Origin: Clostridium sp.
Lineage (GTDB): Bacteria > Bacillota > Clostridia > Clostridiales > Clostridiaceae
Direction of reading: 5' to 3'
DNA length: 10,692 nucleotides
Assembly: GCA_018372555.1 (NCBI GenBank)
Contig: JAHAIU010000089.1
Span: forward strand, 1-10,692
Under the pieces are notes generated by a model. The model ran no database searches, was not told where the DNA came from, and was given only the letters and a program-made list of their open reading frames with translations. The number at the start of each line of letters is the position of its first letter. Position 1 is the stretch's first letter. A program made the translations under genes and the position numbers. Positions 1 to 5,241 of the stretch are shown piece by piece.

Positions 1-1
1 T

Positions 2-446
2 ACTATAATACTATCTTTTGGTAAAGCTTGCTCTACTATATCTAAGCAATCATTAAAACGGCATAAGGATAAAATTAGAGAGATACTATCAAGGGCTAAG
101 CCGATGACTTTGGAACAAAGAATAATTAAACTGAACCAAATTAATATTGGATGGATTAATTATTATGGAATAGCCAAATGTAAAGGTATTGTTCAGCAAT
201 TGGACAAATGGATAAGGCTTAGATTAAGAATGTGTATATGGAAACAATGGGAAAAGGTTAAAACAAGATACAAAAATCTTAAAAAAATTAGGATTAAATC
301 ACTATCAAGAAATAAAATTCGCCAATACCCGAAGAGGATACTGGCGAATAGCTAATGGTGCAATATTAAATACTACACTTACAAATCAATTCTTTACCGA
401 CTTAGGCTTGAAAAGCCTAATGCATCAATATATTAAAATTCATTAA
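2..446 (+). pseudogene. ltrA: Group II intron reverse transcriptase/maturase, C-terminal part, frameshifted
   Basis: The frame is open from base 2 and encodes the thumb/maturase (X) region of a group II intron-encoded protein: KPMTLEQRIIKLNQ, then GWINYYGIAK and RMCIWKQWEKVKTRYKNLKK are family hallmarks. After base 328 the open frame ends early at 355 with an atypical tail. Dropping one C from the CCC at 328-330 moves to the third frame, which reads YRRGYWRIANG, then LNTTLTN, and stops at 444-446. This restores the usual ending of the family (typically WANTRKGYWRTA followed by LTN). I therefore call a one-base insertion that breaks the gene unless it is a sequencing error. The protein would assist intron splicing and retrohoming. 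The 5' part is outside the window. Confidence 0.85.
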
Positions 447-455
447 ACTTAAAGA

Positions 456-533
456 ATCGCCGTGTACCAGACCGGTACGCACGGTGGTGTGAGAGGTCAG
501 TAGATAAAATAATTATCTACCTCCTACTCGATT
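456..533 (+). ncRNA. Group II intron domains V and VI
   Basis: Domain V: CGCCGT (458-463) pairs with ACGGTG (481-486), and GTACC (464-468) pairs with GGTAC (474-478) around a short loop. A two-base GC bulge at 479-480 is the conserved position of the catalytic bulge, and CGC occupies the triad position at the stem base. Domain VI: GAGAGG (491-496) pairs with CCT (523-525) and CTC (527-529), leaving A526 bulged as the expected branch point; an upper stem joins 500-507 to 513-520. The distance from A526 to the intron end, about 7 nt, fits the family. The RNA core therefore looks intact here even though the maturase frame is broken. Confidence 0.8.
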
Positions 534-542
534 ATTGACAAT

Positions 543-559
543 CACTAGCTATACTAGTG
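543..559 (+). repeat. IS200-like left-end hairpin
   Basis: CACTAG (543-548) and CTAGTG (554-559) form a perfect six-base-pair stem with a five-base loop, just inside the proposed left end. In IS200/IS605 elements such single-strand hairpins are what TnpA recognises instead of terminal inverted repeats. Confidence 0.6.
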
Positions 560-590
560 TATAAAAAGGTTTAAGCTCTGAACAAAAAAA

Positions 591-646
591 CTCCTATGAT
601 AAAATTAAAACGACTGACAATCGCAAAAATAATAAAATCATAGGAG
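591..646 (+). promoter_or_regulatory. tnpA leader hairpin hiding the ribosome site
   Basis: CTCCTATGAT (591-600) is perfectly complementary to ATCATAGGAG (637-646). The right arm contains most of the ribosome binding site AGGAGG (642-647), seven bases before the tnpA ATG at 654. Folding of the leader would therefore block translation. IS200 is known to silence its transposase with such a leader structure; that this one works the same way is inference. The 36-base loop contains a segment (613-628) complementary to the 3' part of the element (see findings). Confidence 0.7.
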
Positions 647-653
647 GTGTAGT

Positions 654-1130
654 ATGGATAACGACATAGAAAGCTTATCACACACAAAATGGAGGTGTCA
701 ATATCATGTAGTATTTGCACCAAAGTATAGAAGACAAATAATATATGGAAAATATAAAGTTGAGATTGGAAAGATTTTAAGAACTATATGTAAAAGAATT
801 GGGATAGAAATAATCGAAGCGAATACATGTCCGGATCACATACATATGCTAGTGGCTATTCCACCTAAAATGAGTGTAGCAAAATTTATTAGGATATTAA
901 AAGGTAAAAGTAGTTTGATGATATTTTATAGATTTGCACATTTAAAATATAAATATTGAAATAGGCATTTTGGGGGTAGAGGATATTATATAGATACAGT
1001 AGGAAGAAATAAGACTGCAATTGTGAAATATATACAAAATCAAATTCAGGAAGATCAAATAGTAGAACAAATAAGTATGAAAGAATACATTGGTCCCTTT
1101 ATGGCATCGTTGGTAAAAGGAAGCAAATAG
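654..1130 (+). pseudogene. tnpA: IS200-type transposase TnpA with internal stop
   Basis: HUH-superfamily Y1 transposase, which cuts and rejoins single-stranded DNA. The N-terminal 101 codons contain KYRRQIIYGK, the metal-binding HUH motif (HIH, His62 and His64 in PDHIHMLV) and the LKGKSSLM segment. A TGA at 957-959 follows KYKY where the family usually has Gly (KYGNRHFW). The same frame then continues without further damage to the stop at 1128-1130, with GYYIDTVGRNK and VKYIQNQ. The tyrosine of the latter (Tyr126 in the read-through numbering) matches the nucleophile by comparison with IS608 TnpA. The full frame is 158 codons, normal for IS200. A single GGA to TGA change explains the break; FW has also become FG. 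The truncated product lacks the nucleophile and should be inactive. Confidence 0.88.
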
Positions 1131-1134
1131 AAAA

Positions 1135-1153
1135 AACACCCGATGAGGGTGTT
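1135..1153 (+). terminator. Hairpin after tnpA
   Basis: AACACCC (1135-1141) pairs perfectly with GGGTGTT (1147-1153) around a five-base loop, directly after the tnpA stop. A-rich sequence precedes it and no long T-run follows, so on the plus strand it is only a weak intrinsic terminator. On the minus strand the run opposite the A6 at 1131-1136 would be T-rich, which could stop transcription entering the element from outside. Confidence 0.45.
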
Positions 1154-1223
1154 AGCTGTAATAGTTTTGCGATTGGCAGTTTTTCAGAGTACGAGTAGTG
1201 CCGCCAGTACAATGCCCTTATAA

Positions 1224-1237
1224 GGCTTAATCAAGCC
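1224..1237 (+). repeat. IS200-like right-end hairpin
   Basis: GGCTT (1224-1228) and AAGCC (1233-1237) form a stem with an AATC loop, near the proposed right end. The surrounding sequence with TAGTGCCGCC and the palindrome CTTATAAG resembles right ends I associate with clostridial IS200 copies. Confidence 0.55.
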
Positions 1238-1337
1238 ACCAGCATGACTTATTGAAATAATAATACTAGGTTTTTATAGGCTTTTAGTTTCCACTGAAAA
1301 TGGTTTAATATTCATTAAAAGTTAAAAAGTACAAGCT

Positions 1338-1481
1338 TCAAATTATTTCATTTTTATTTAATCTATTTCCAAACATTATCATAAATTGAGATAATATTAA
1401 CCCAAAATTAGAAATTGGTGACGTCCATTTTTGCATAATAATTTCAGTAGCTAAGTACAAAGATTTTCTTAAGGAATCATC
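1338..1481 (-). pseudogene. IS256-family transposase, C-terminal remnant
   Basis: On the minus strand 47 codons read DDSLRKSLYLATEIIMQKW, then TSPISNFGLILSQF, ending near FGNRLNKNEII and a TGA at 1338-1340. This matches the conserved end of IS256/mutator-type DDE transposases (typically LYLA, KKWTMPI.NW, LNQF, F..R), including the natural C-terminus. No start codon, ribosome site or DDE catalytic core is present. The frame is lost where the hairpin at 1482-1526 begins, so this is a fragment left by a deletion, not an active gene. Confidence 0.72.
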
Positions 1482-1526
1482 GAGGATGTAGTAGATTTGC
1501 TTTTACACAAATCTTTCTACATCCTC
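1482..1526. repeat. Perfect-ended 45-bp hairpin, possible IS256-type inverted repeats
   Basis: GAGGATGTAG (1482-1491) is the reverse complement of CTACATCCTC (1517-1526), and AGATTTG (1493-1499) that of CAAATCT (1508-1514), with one or two unpaired T between the stems and an eight-base loop. The right arm with TTTTACACAAATCT resembles the TTTACACAAA-type terminal repeats of IS256-family elements, and it borders an IS256 transposase fragment. It could be two element ends brought together by an internal deletion. A stand-alone terminator is less likely because no T-run follows on either strand. Confidence 0.5.
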
Positions 1527-1595
1527 TAATTTAACAAAAATAGTTCAATTTGATATTGCAATTTAGAAGATTATTGATTAATATTTATCTAAAAC

Positions 1596-1625
1596 ATGAT
1601 AAATTCTAGTATAAAGATTTATCAT
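1596..1625 (-). terminator. Inverted repeat downstream of the DUF3990 relic
   Basis: ATGATAAAT (1596-1604) and ATTTATCAT (1617-1625) are exact reverse complements separated by 12 bases. Read on the minus strand this AT-only-looking stem lies just after the final stop of the DUF3990 relic and is followed by GTTTTAG, so it may be the transcription end of that unit. The stem has a single G-C pair and the T-run is short, so the call is weak. Confidence 0.3.
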
Positions 1626-1631
1626 ACTATT

Positions 1632-2099
1632 CTAATTAATTTCATAGCTTTCAATAAAGTAAATGCAATCTAAAGCTTTGATAGTGTGAAAGCTTATTTG
1701 ATGAGTAGGGTACTTAAACTTCATTAATTCAAAGAAGTATTCCTTATTCATTTGGCATGAATGTAGGCTTCTATATAATCATATATAGTATCATCAGCCA
1801 TAGGATCAATAACTACATCATACTCATGAGTCCTACCACTACGACAACTTACTACAAAATCTAGCCATTCATCACCGTAATCCTTGAACTCTTTTAATTT
1901 TTAAAGATTCAATATTTTTAAGTTCATAGATATTAACAACTGGAGTATTATATTTGCTAGCCCATTTTTCTGCTTTTTCTTGTATTTCAGTACAATAGAA
2001 TCCACAAGAGAAATCTTTAGTAAATTTACTCTTACGTATTTAAGGAAACTCTATTTTCATATAATTACCATTATATATTAATTTAGAATTATTGCTCAT
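1632..2099 (-). pseudogene. DUF3990-like protein (putative ADP-ribosyltransferase fold), broken
   Basis: The start is at 2099 with an AAGGAG ribosome site (complement of 2107-2112). The frame reads MSNNSKLIYNGNYMKIEFP, a stop (2040-2042), then IRKSKFTKDFSCGFYCTEI and EKAEKWASKYNTPVVNIYEL. A frameshift near 1890-1900 leads into EFKDYGDEWLDFVV, then HEYDVVIDPMADDTIYDYI. A second near 1753-1755, where GGCC seems reduced to GCC, leads into LMKFKYPTHQISFHTIKAL and the stop at 1632-1634. These blocks match the DUF3990 family (LYHGS, KDFG.GFYCT, DEWLDF, GPMADD, PTHQI). I recall this family being placed in the ADP-ribosyltransferase clan; activity is not shown. The relic spans about 155 codons, near full length. 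It follows the 133-aa gene by about 50 bp and was probably co-transcribed with it. Confidence 0.75.
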
Positions 2100-2149
2100 A
2101 ATCTAACTCCTTTTATATTTATTTAAGACTTAACAGTTGAATATAAGTA

Positions 2150-2551
2150 TTACTCTAGTAATTTCTTAAGTTCTCTTTTGCTTTCATCAGGAAGAATTTC
2201 TAATAAGCGTTTTAATCCCATATTAGTTATAAGAGCTACGGCTAAAGAATCTCTTTTATAACCATTATCAAGAAAAGGAATTCCATTTTCAAATTCCCAT
2301 TTGCCATCATTAGGAATATGATAATCCCAGTCATCTCCTAGAAGTTGTCCTTCTGATGTTGGAATTAGATAACTAGGTTTAACGTTTGATTTACATAAAG
2401 CTTCTTTACTAATATCTTCATTTTTAATTAAATCTTCATCAGTTGCACCTTTAGCTCTTAACTCTTTAATTAATTTCAATTCTTCTTCAAGGACATATTT
2501 CCAATAATCATTGTGTCCCATAGATGAATATTTTTCTATATCAAAATCCAT
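2150..2551 (-). CDS. Unrecognised acidic 133-aa protein, partner of the DUF3990 relic
   Basis: This is an intact frame with a good start: ATG at 2551 preceded by GAGGTGA in the complement. I do not recognise the family. The protein is soluble-looking and acidic: no signal peptide or membrane segment, helical charged ends (YVLEEELKLIKELRAKG near residues 19-35 and LLEILPDESKRELKKLLE at the C-terminus), and a middle part rich in aromatic residues and glycine (GDDWDYHIPNDGKWEFENG, about 72-90). It is the first gene of a minus-strand unit whose second gene is the DUF3990 relic. A TATAAT-like -10 lies at 2584-2589 (complement) with only a weak -35. By position it could be a regulator, antitoxin or immunity-type partner of the DUF3990 protein, but no sequence motif shows that. 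Confidence 0.7.
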   Translation of the reverse strand: MDFDIEKYSSMGHNDYWKYVLEEELKLIKELRAKGATDEDLIKNEDISKEALCKSNVKPSYLIPTSEGQLLGDDWDYHIPNDGKWEFENGIPFLDNGYKRDSLAVALITNMGLKRLLEILPDESKRELKKLLE

Positions 2552-2674
2552 ATAGTCACCTCATATATTTAGTATTTATTATTATTATAAAACAATTATA
2601 TGATTATTTGTATAGGACGTAGTAAATTATTACACAATAAATTTTTAATATAAAGATAATTGATAGAAACTTTC

Positions 2675-2754
2675 ATTTTGTATGTACAAATGCAGATACA
2701 TCGTATATGTAAGTCTTGTAAATTATAGATTTTGTACCTACAAATGAACATACA
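2675..2754. promoter_or_regulatory. Paired palindromic operator-like repeats
   Basis: Two 26-base direct repeats (2675-2700 and 2729-2754) match at 22 positions. Each contains a palindrome, TTTGTA-NN-TACAAA, at 2677-2690 and 2731-2744, with centres 54 bp apart, close to five helical turns. A further imperfect palindrome, TACAT-N5-ATGTA, lies between them at 2697-2711. The site sits between two divergent genes (starts at 2551 minus and 2833 plus). This layout is typical of a dimeric repressor binding cooperatively. The cognate regulator is not identified. Confidence 0.55.
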
Positions 2755-2832
2755 ATGTAGATACGCTTAGTTAGTAGACCTAATAATATACTTAACATAA
2801 TATATAACATTAAGAATATTAGGAGTGATGTT

Positions 2833-3264
2833 ATGAAGACCCATGGACAATCAGGAACAAAACTATATGCTATTTGGGTTACTATGAGACAGCGTTGTTA
2901 TAATACTAATAATAAAGATTTTTATAATTATGGAGCAAAAGGTATAAAGGTGTACGATGAATGGGTAAAAGATTTTTCGGAATTTTATAGATGGGCGATG
3001 GAGAATGGATATGCTGAATCTTTATCTATAGATAGAATAGATCCATATGGAAATTATGAGCCTAGTAACTGTAGATGGGCTACTATACAAGAACAAGCCA
3101 ATAACAAGAAAAATACTATTTATGTTGAAGTAGATGGCTCTACATATACATTAACTGAATTAAGCAATTTATATGGAATACGTAGAGAAACAATTGAGAT
3201 GCGATATTTAAGAGGAGACAGAGGTGATAGGTTGGTGCGTCCTGTACGTTATAGGACAGCTTAA
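2833..3264 (+). CDS. Phage-type HNH/AP2-like DNA-binding protein
   Basis: This 143-aa protein starts at ATG 2833 behind AGGAG (2821-2825). Residues 1-92 follow a pattern common in phage and prophage proteins: THG.S.TKLYAIW..MRQRCYN, then YGAKGIKVYDEW, then SIDRIDPYGNYEPSNCRWAT and EQANNK. Such proteins are annotated as HNH-endonuclease-like or AP2-type homing-related proteins. The C-terminal part (about 98-130, YTLTELSNLYGIRRETIEMR) looks like the small helix-turn-helix module found at the end of homing nucleases. The canonical HNH histidines are not evident, so nuclease activity is uncertain; DNA binding is the safer prediction. It stands alone, without phage structural genes, behind paired palindromes that may control it. 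Confidence 0.75.
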   Translation: MKTHGQSGTKLYAIWVTMRQRCYNTNNKDFYNYGAKGIKVYDEWVKDFSEFYRWAMENGYAESLSIDRIDPYGNYEPSNCRWATIQEQANNKKNTIYVEVDGSTYTLTELSNLYGIRRETIEMRYLRGDRGDRLVRPVRYRTA

Positions 3265-3317
3265 TTTTAAATCATAACACAAATGAGAAATCAAATCAAA
3301 AATAAGCCTACCAACAT

Positions 3318-3346
3318 TTGACTTTTTTAATCCGCTATTATATTAT
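3318..3346 (+). promoter_or_regulatory. Consensus vegetative promoter
   Basis: TTGACT (3318-3323) and TATTAT (3341-3346) are separated by exactly 17 bases, close to the housekeeping sigma-A consensus. No gene begins within the next 400 bases, and a terminator lies at 3651-3696. Confidence 0.55.
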
Positions 3347-3650
3347 TATACCAACAAATACTTTTTTTTGTAGGCTAACAAACTGTTGGAGCGAGTAGAA
3401 GAAAAAGTGAAAAATAAAACGTGGAAATGGCTATTTTACAGGCTTTATGTAGTTGTAGGTTCATTAAAAGTTTCCAACAAATTCAGAATTTATAGCAATC
3501 ATTGCAGATAAGCTAAGACTTAAGAATAAAGTAAGTTAAAACGTTTTATGTAAAGGCTTTAATAAGGTCACATATCGATAAACTAATTAAAAATCGATAT
3601 TAATTATATAAAAATATGTCTATAAATAATTTAATATTATGATAAAAATG

Positions 3651-3696
3651 ATCTCTTATTTATTGATTAAAAAATCAGTAGATGGGAGATTTTTTT
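3651..3696 (+). terminator. Rho-independent terminator
   Basis: ATCTC (3651-3655) pairs with GAGAT (3686-3690) and an inner TGATT (3663-3667 region) with AATCA, followed directly by a run of seven T. It would end transcripts from the promoter at 3318 and shield the next unit. Confidence 0.55.
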
Positions 3697-3812
3697 ATGC
3701 CTAGAATTATTAAAAGAAAAATTATAAAGAGTTAATAAAGTATATTTTTTTATAATAATACAACAATAAGAATGTAGACAGAAAGTATAGGAGATAGAAA
3801 GGAGAGATAAAC

Positions 3813-3974
3813 ATGGATAAATCATTAATTGAGAGTAATAATATTGGAAATTTTACTAAGTTAGCAGTTGAAAAGTTTGAAAGTAATATAGTAAATAAAA
3901 CAAACTACTTAGAAAGTATAAAAGAAAATAGATTAAGTGATGAATATAACTTTAAGGGGGATAAAGATGAATAA
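3813..3974 (+). CDS. 53-aa hypothetical protein overlapping the dehydrogenase start
   Basis: ATG 3813 follows AGGAGAG (3800-3806) at good spacing and the frame runs 53 codons to TAA 3972-3974. The protein begins MDKSLIESNNIGNFTKLAVE and is charged, hydrophilic and rich in Asn, Lys and Glu, with no membrane segment. I do not recognise it. Its last eight bases overlap the ATG (3967) of the dehydrogenase, a layout that suggests translational coupling. The strong ribosome site and coupling argue that it is real; it could also be the remaining tail of a longer decayed gene acting as a leader peptide. Confidence 0.6.
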   Translation: MDKSLIESNNIGNFTKLAVEKFESNIVNKTNYLESIKENRLSDEYNFKGDKDE

Positions 3975-4830
3975 TTATTTTCCTAATAAGTTTCCACCTC
4001 AAAAGCAAACTTTACAACCTGGAATTGAAGAAGATATGAATCCTAAACCTATTTATAAAAACAATACTTCATTAAATCAAGGTAAACTTAAAGATAAGGT
4101 TGCTATAATTACTGGAGGAGATAGTGGGATAGGAAGGGCTGTTGCAATTGCCTATGCAAAAGAGGGGGTCAAAATAGCTGTTATTTATTTAAATGAACAT
4201 AATGACGCTGAGATAACCAAAAAAGAAGTTGAATCTTTGGGATCAGAGTGTATTTTGATAAATGGAGATATTGGTGATGAACAATTTTGCATATCTGCAA
4301 TTAATACTGTTAAGAGTAAATTTAATAAAATTAATATTATAGTTAACAATTCAGCAGAGCAACATGTATGTAATAATTTAATGGATATAACTACTGAACA
4401 ATTTCAAAAAACTTTTAAAACTAATGTTTTTGGTGCTTTTTATATTACAAAGGAAGGACTTAAACACTTATCTTATGGAGATTGTATAATTAACACAACT
4501 TCTATAACAGCATATAAAGGAAATGAGAAACTGATAGATTATTCTATGACTAAAGGAGCACTAACATCCTTTACTCGTTCATTAGCATTGAACTTAATTA
4601 ACAAAGGGATTAGAGTAAATGCAGTAGCCCCAGGACCAGTTTGGACTCCACTTATACCAGCATCTTTTGATGAATTTCAAGTTTCTATGTTTGGGCAAGA
4701 TAATCCTATGAAAAGGGCAGCTCAACCAGTAGAAATAGCTGACGCTTATGTTTTTTTAGCTAGTGAAGGAGCTAGTTTTATTACTGGAGAAACCATTCAT
4801 ATTAATGGAGGTGAGTTAGTAAATTCATAG
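3967..4830 (+). CDS. SDR-family oxidoreductase of the YdaD/GSP39 type
   Basis: Classical-type short-chain dehydrogenase/reductase, NAD(P)-dependent, 287 aa. The N-terminal extension with FPPQKQTLQPGIEEDMNPKP (residues 9-28) is characteristic of the B. subtilis YdaD/YhxC-like general-stress group. The Rossmann motif TGGDSGIG is at 49-56 and NNSA (usually NNAA/NNAG) at 127-130. The catalytic set is Asn153, Ser179, Tyr192 and Lys196 (YSMTK). PG and the terminal HINGG complete the fold. I chose ATG 3967, not the in-frame ATG 3937, because AAGGGGG lies six bases ahead of it and the family begins just before FPPQ. The substrate is unknown; it is probably an alcohol or aldehyde. It overlaps the 53-aa ORF and probably shares its mRNA. 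Confidence 0.9.
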   Translation: MNNYFPNKFPPQKQTLQPGIEEDMNPKPIYKNNTSLNQGKLKDKVAIITGGDSGIGRAVAIAYAKEGVKIAVIYLNEHNDAEITKKEVESLGSECILINGDIGDEQFCISAINTVKSKFNKINIIVNNSAEQHVCNNLMDITTEQFQKTFKTNVFGAFYITKEGLKHLSYGDCIINTTSITAYKGNEKLIDYSMTKGALTSFTRSLALNLINKGIRVNAVAPGPVWTPLIPASFDEFQVSMFGQDNPMKRAAQPVEIADAYVFLASEGASFITGETIHINGGELVNS

Positions 4831-4860
4831 TTAACAGTAGAAACTTTATTTTAAATATAA

Positions 4861-5097
4861 ATTACAGTTGCAATAGCAGATGTAGTTAGTGCTCTTGTTA
4901 ATATAAGAAGTTATAAGGGGGAATTCCAGAAAGAAAAAGTAATCTCAAATTTATTTAATATGGTATCTTTTAATAAAATTGATAATAAAATTTATAATTT
5001 AGTTATAGATAATTATGATTATATAATGGATAAAGTAATAGAAAATAAAAACGGAGCTATGCCAGTAGCTCCGTTTGCAACAACTATTGCTTTTTAA
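4861..5097 (+). pseudogene. HD-GYP-type phosphohydrolase, C-terminal remnant
   Basis: An open stretch of 78 codons without a start follows an in-frame stop at 4858-4860. It reads ITVAIADVVSALVNIRSYKG, then FQKEKVISNLFNM and LVIDNYDYIM, matching the last part of HD-GYP or HD phosphohydrolase domains (IADVV.AL...RSYK....KE). The metal-binding HD and GYP residues lie upstream in such proteins and are missing. It begins 30 bases after the dehydrogenase stop. I take it as a truncated relic of a cyclic-di-GMP phosphodiesterase-like protein. Its last codons overlap a strong hairpin. Confidence 0.55.
5049..5076 (-). terminator. Strong intrinsic terminator, best on the minus strand
   Basis: AAACGGAGCTA (5049-5059) and TAGCTCCGTTT (5066-5076) form a perfect 11-bp stem with a six-base loop. 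On the minus strand the stem runs straight into TTTTTATTTTC, a good U-tract. On the plus strand only three T follow directly, with another T-run 15 bases on. It probably works in both directions, ending the dehydrogenase transcript and the former methyltransferase transcript from the right. Confidence 0.7.
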
Positions 5098-5241
5098 GTA
5101 TCAATCCCTCTTGGAGATATTTAACCCGTAAATAGATAATATCAAATAATTTAAGGATATTCAATATATGATAAGGAATTACAATAAATTACTAGATTTA
5201 TTGCTTCTAATCGGAAATTAAAATTACTTCAATAATATTGT

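Larger units (their letters stand above)
1..533 (+). mobile_element. Group II intron, 3' portion
   Basis: The left edge of the window lies inside a bacterial group II intron. What is visible is the C-terminal part of the intron-encoded protein, then a short linker, then the domain V and domain VI RNA hairpins, and an end of the form CTACTCGAT common to bacterial group II introns. The 5' part, including domains I to III and most of the reverse transcriptase, lies outside the window. I place the 3' splice site at about 532-533, seven nucleotides after the bulged A at 526. The flanking DNA immediately enters an IS200-like element, so the original downstream exon cannot be recognised. Confidence 0.85.
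539..1255 (+). mobile_element. IS200/IS605-family insertion sequence (IS200 type, tnpA only)
   Basis: One HUH transposase gene is flanked by subterminal hairpins rather than terminal inverted repeats, as in IS200. The left-end hairpin is at 543-559 and the right-end hairpin at 1224-1237. The heptamer TTATTGA occurs at 532-538, just outside the left hairpin, and again at 1249-1255, just beyond the right hairpin. This fits a target/cleavage site at the left flank and a matching cleavage site at the right end, as some members use. The resulting length of about 717 bp is typical of IS200. The exact ends are inferred. No tnpB is present. Confidence 0.75.
3265..3812. other. Intergenic stretch with promoter and terminator but no convincing gene
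   Basis: No frame with a believable ribosome site and start is present between the HNH-like gene and the 53-aa ORF. The stretch holds a consensus promoter (3318-3346) enclosed by AGCCTAC (3305-3311) and its inverse GTAGGCT (3370-3376), a perfect 8-bp inverted repeat ATATCGAT/ATCGATAT (3572-3579 and 3593-3600), and a terminator (3651-3696). It could be decayed coding DNA or a small-RNA locus. Confidence 0.5.

Noticed and set aside
104..355. Independent 83-aa protein starting at ATG 104
   Set aside because: The frame is open to the window edge and the ATG is an internal Met of the maturase; the end at 355 results from a frameshift.
942..1139. 65-codon minus-strand ORF over the end of tnpA
   Set aside because: It lies antisense to the read-through part of the transposase, is rich in Phe, Tyr and Ile from A/T-rich complement, and has no ribosome site.
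3305..3376. Phase-variable invertible promoter
   Set aside because: The flanking inverted repeats are only about seven bases, shorter than known invertible switches, and no invertase or regulated gene is adjacent. Kept only as a remark in the promoter finding.
3374..3511. Open stretch with possible GTG start reading KNKTWKWLFYRLYVVV
   Set aside because: No ribosome site at workable distance and no family recognised; it may be decayed DNA but cannot be supported as a gene.
3697..3735. 12-codon ORF MPRIIKRKIIKS after the terminator
   Set aside because: No ribosome site; it begins within the T-run of a terminator and is most likely chance.
3937..3966. Upstream ATG 3937 as start of the dehydrogenase
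   Set aside because: It has no ribosome site, whereas AAGGGGG lies at the right distance from ATG 3967, and the family N-terminus fits the later start.
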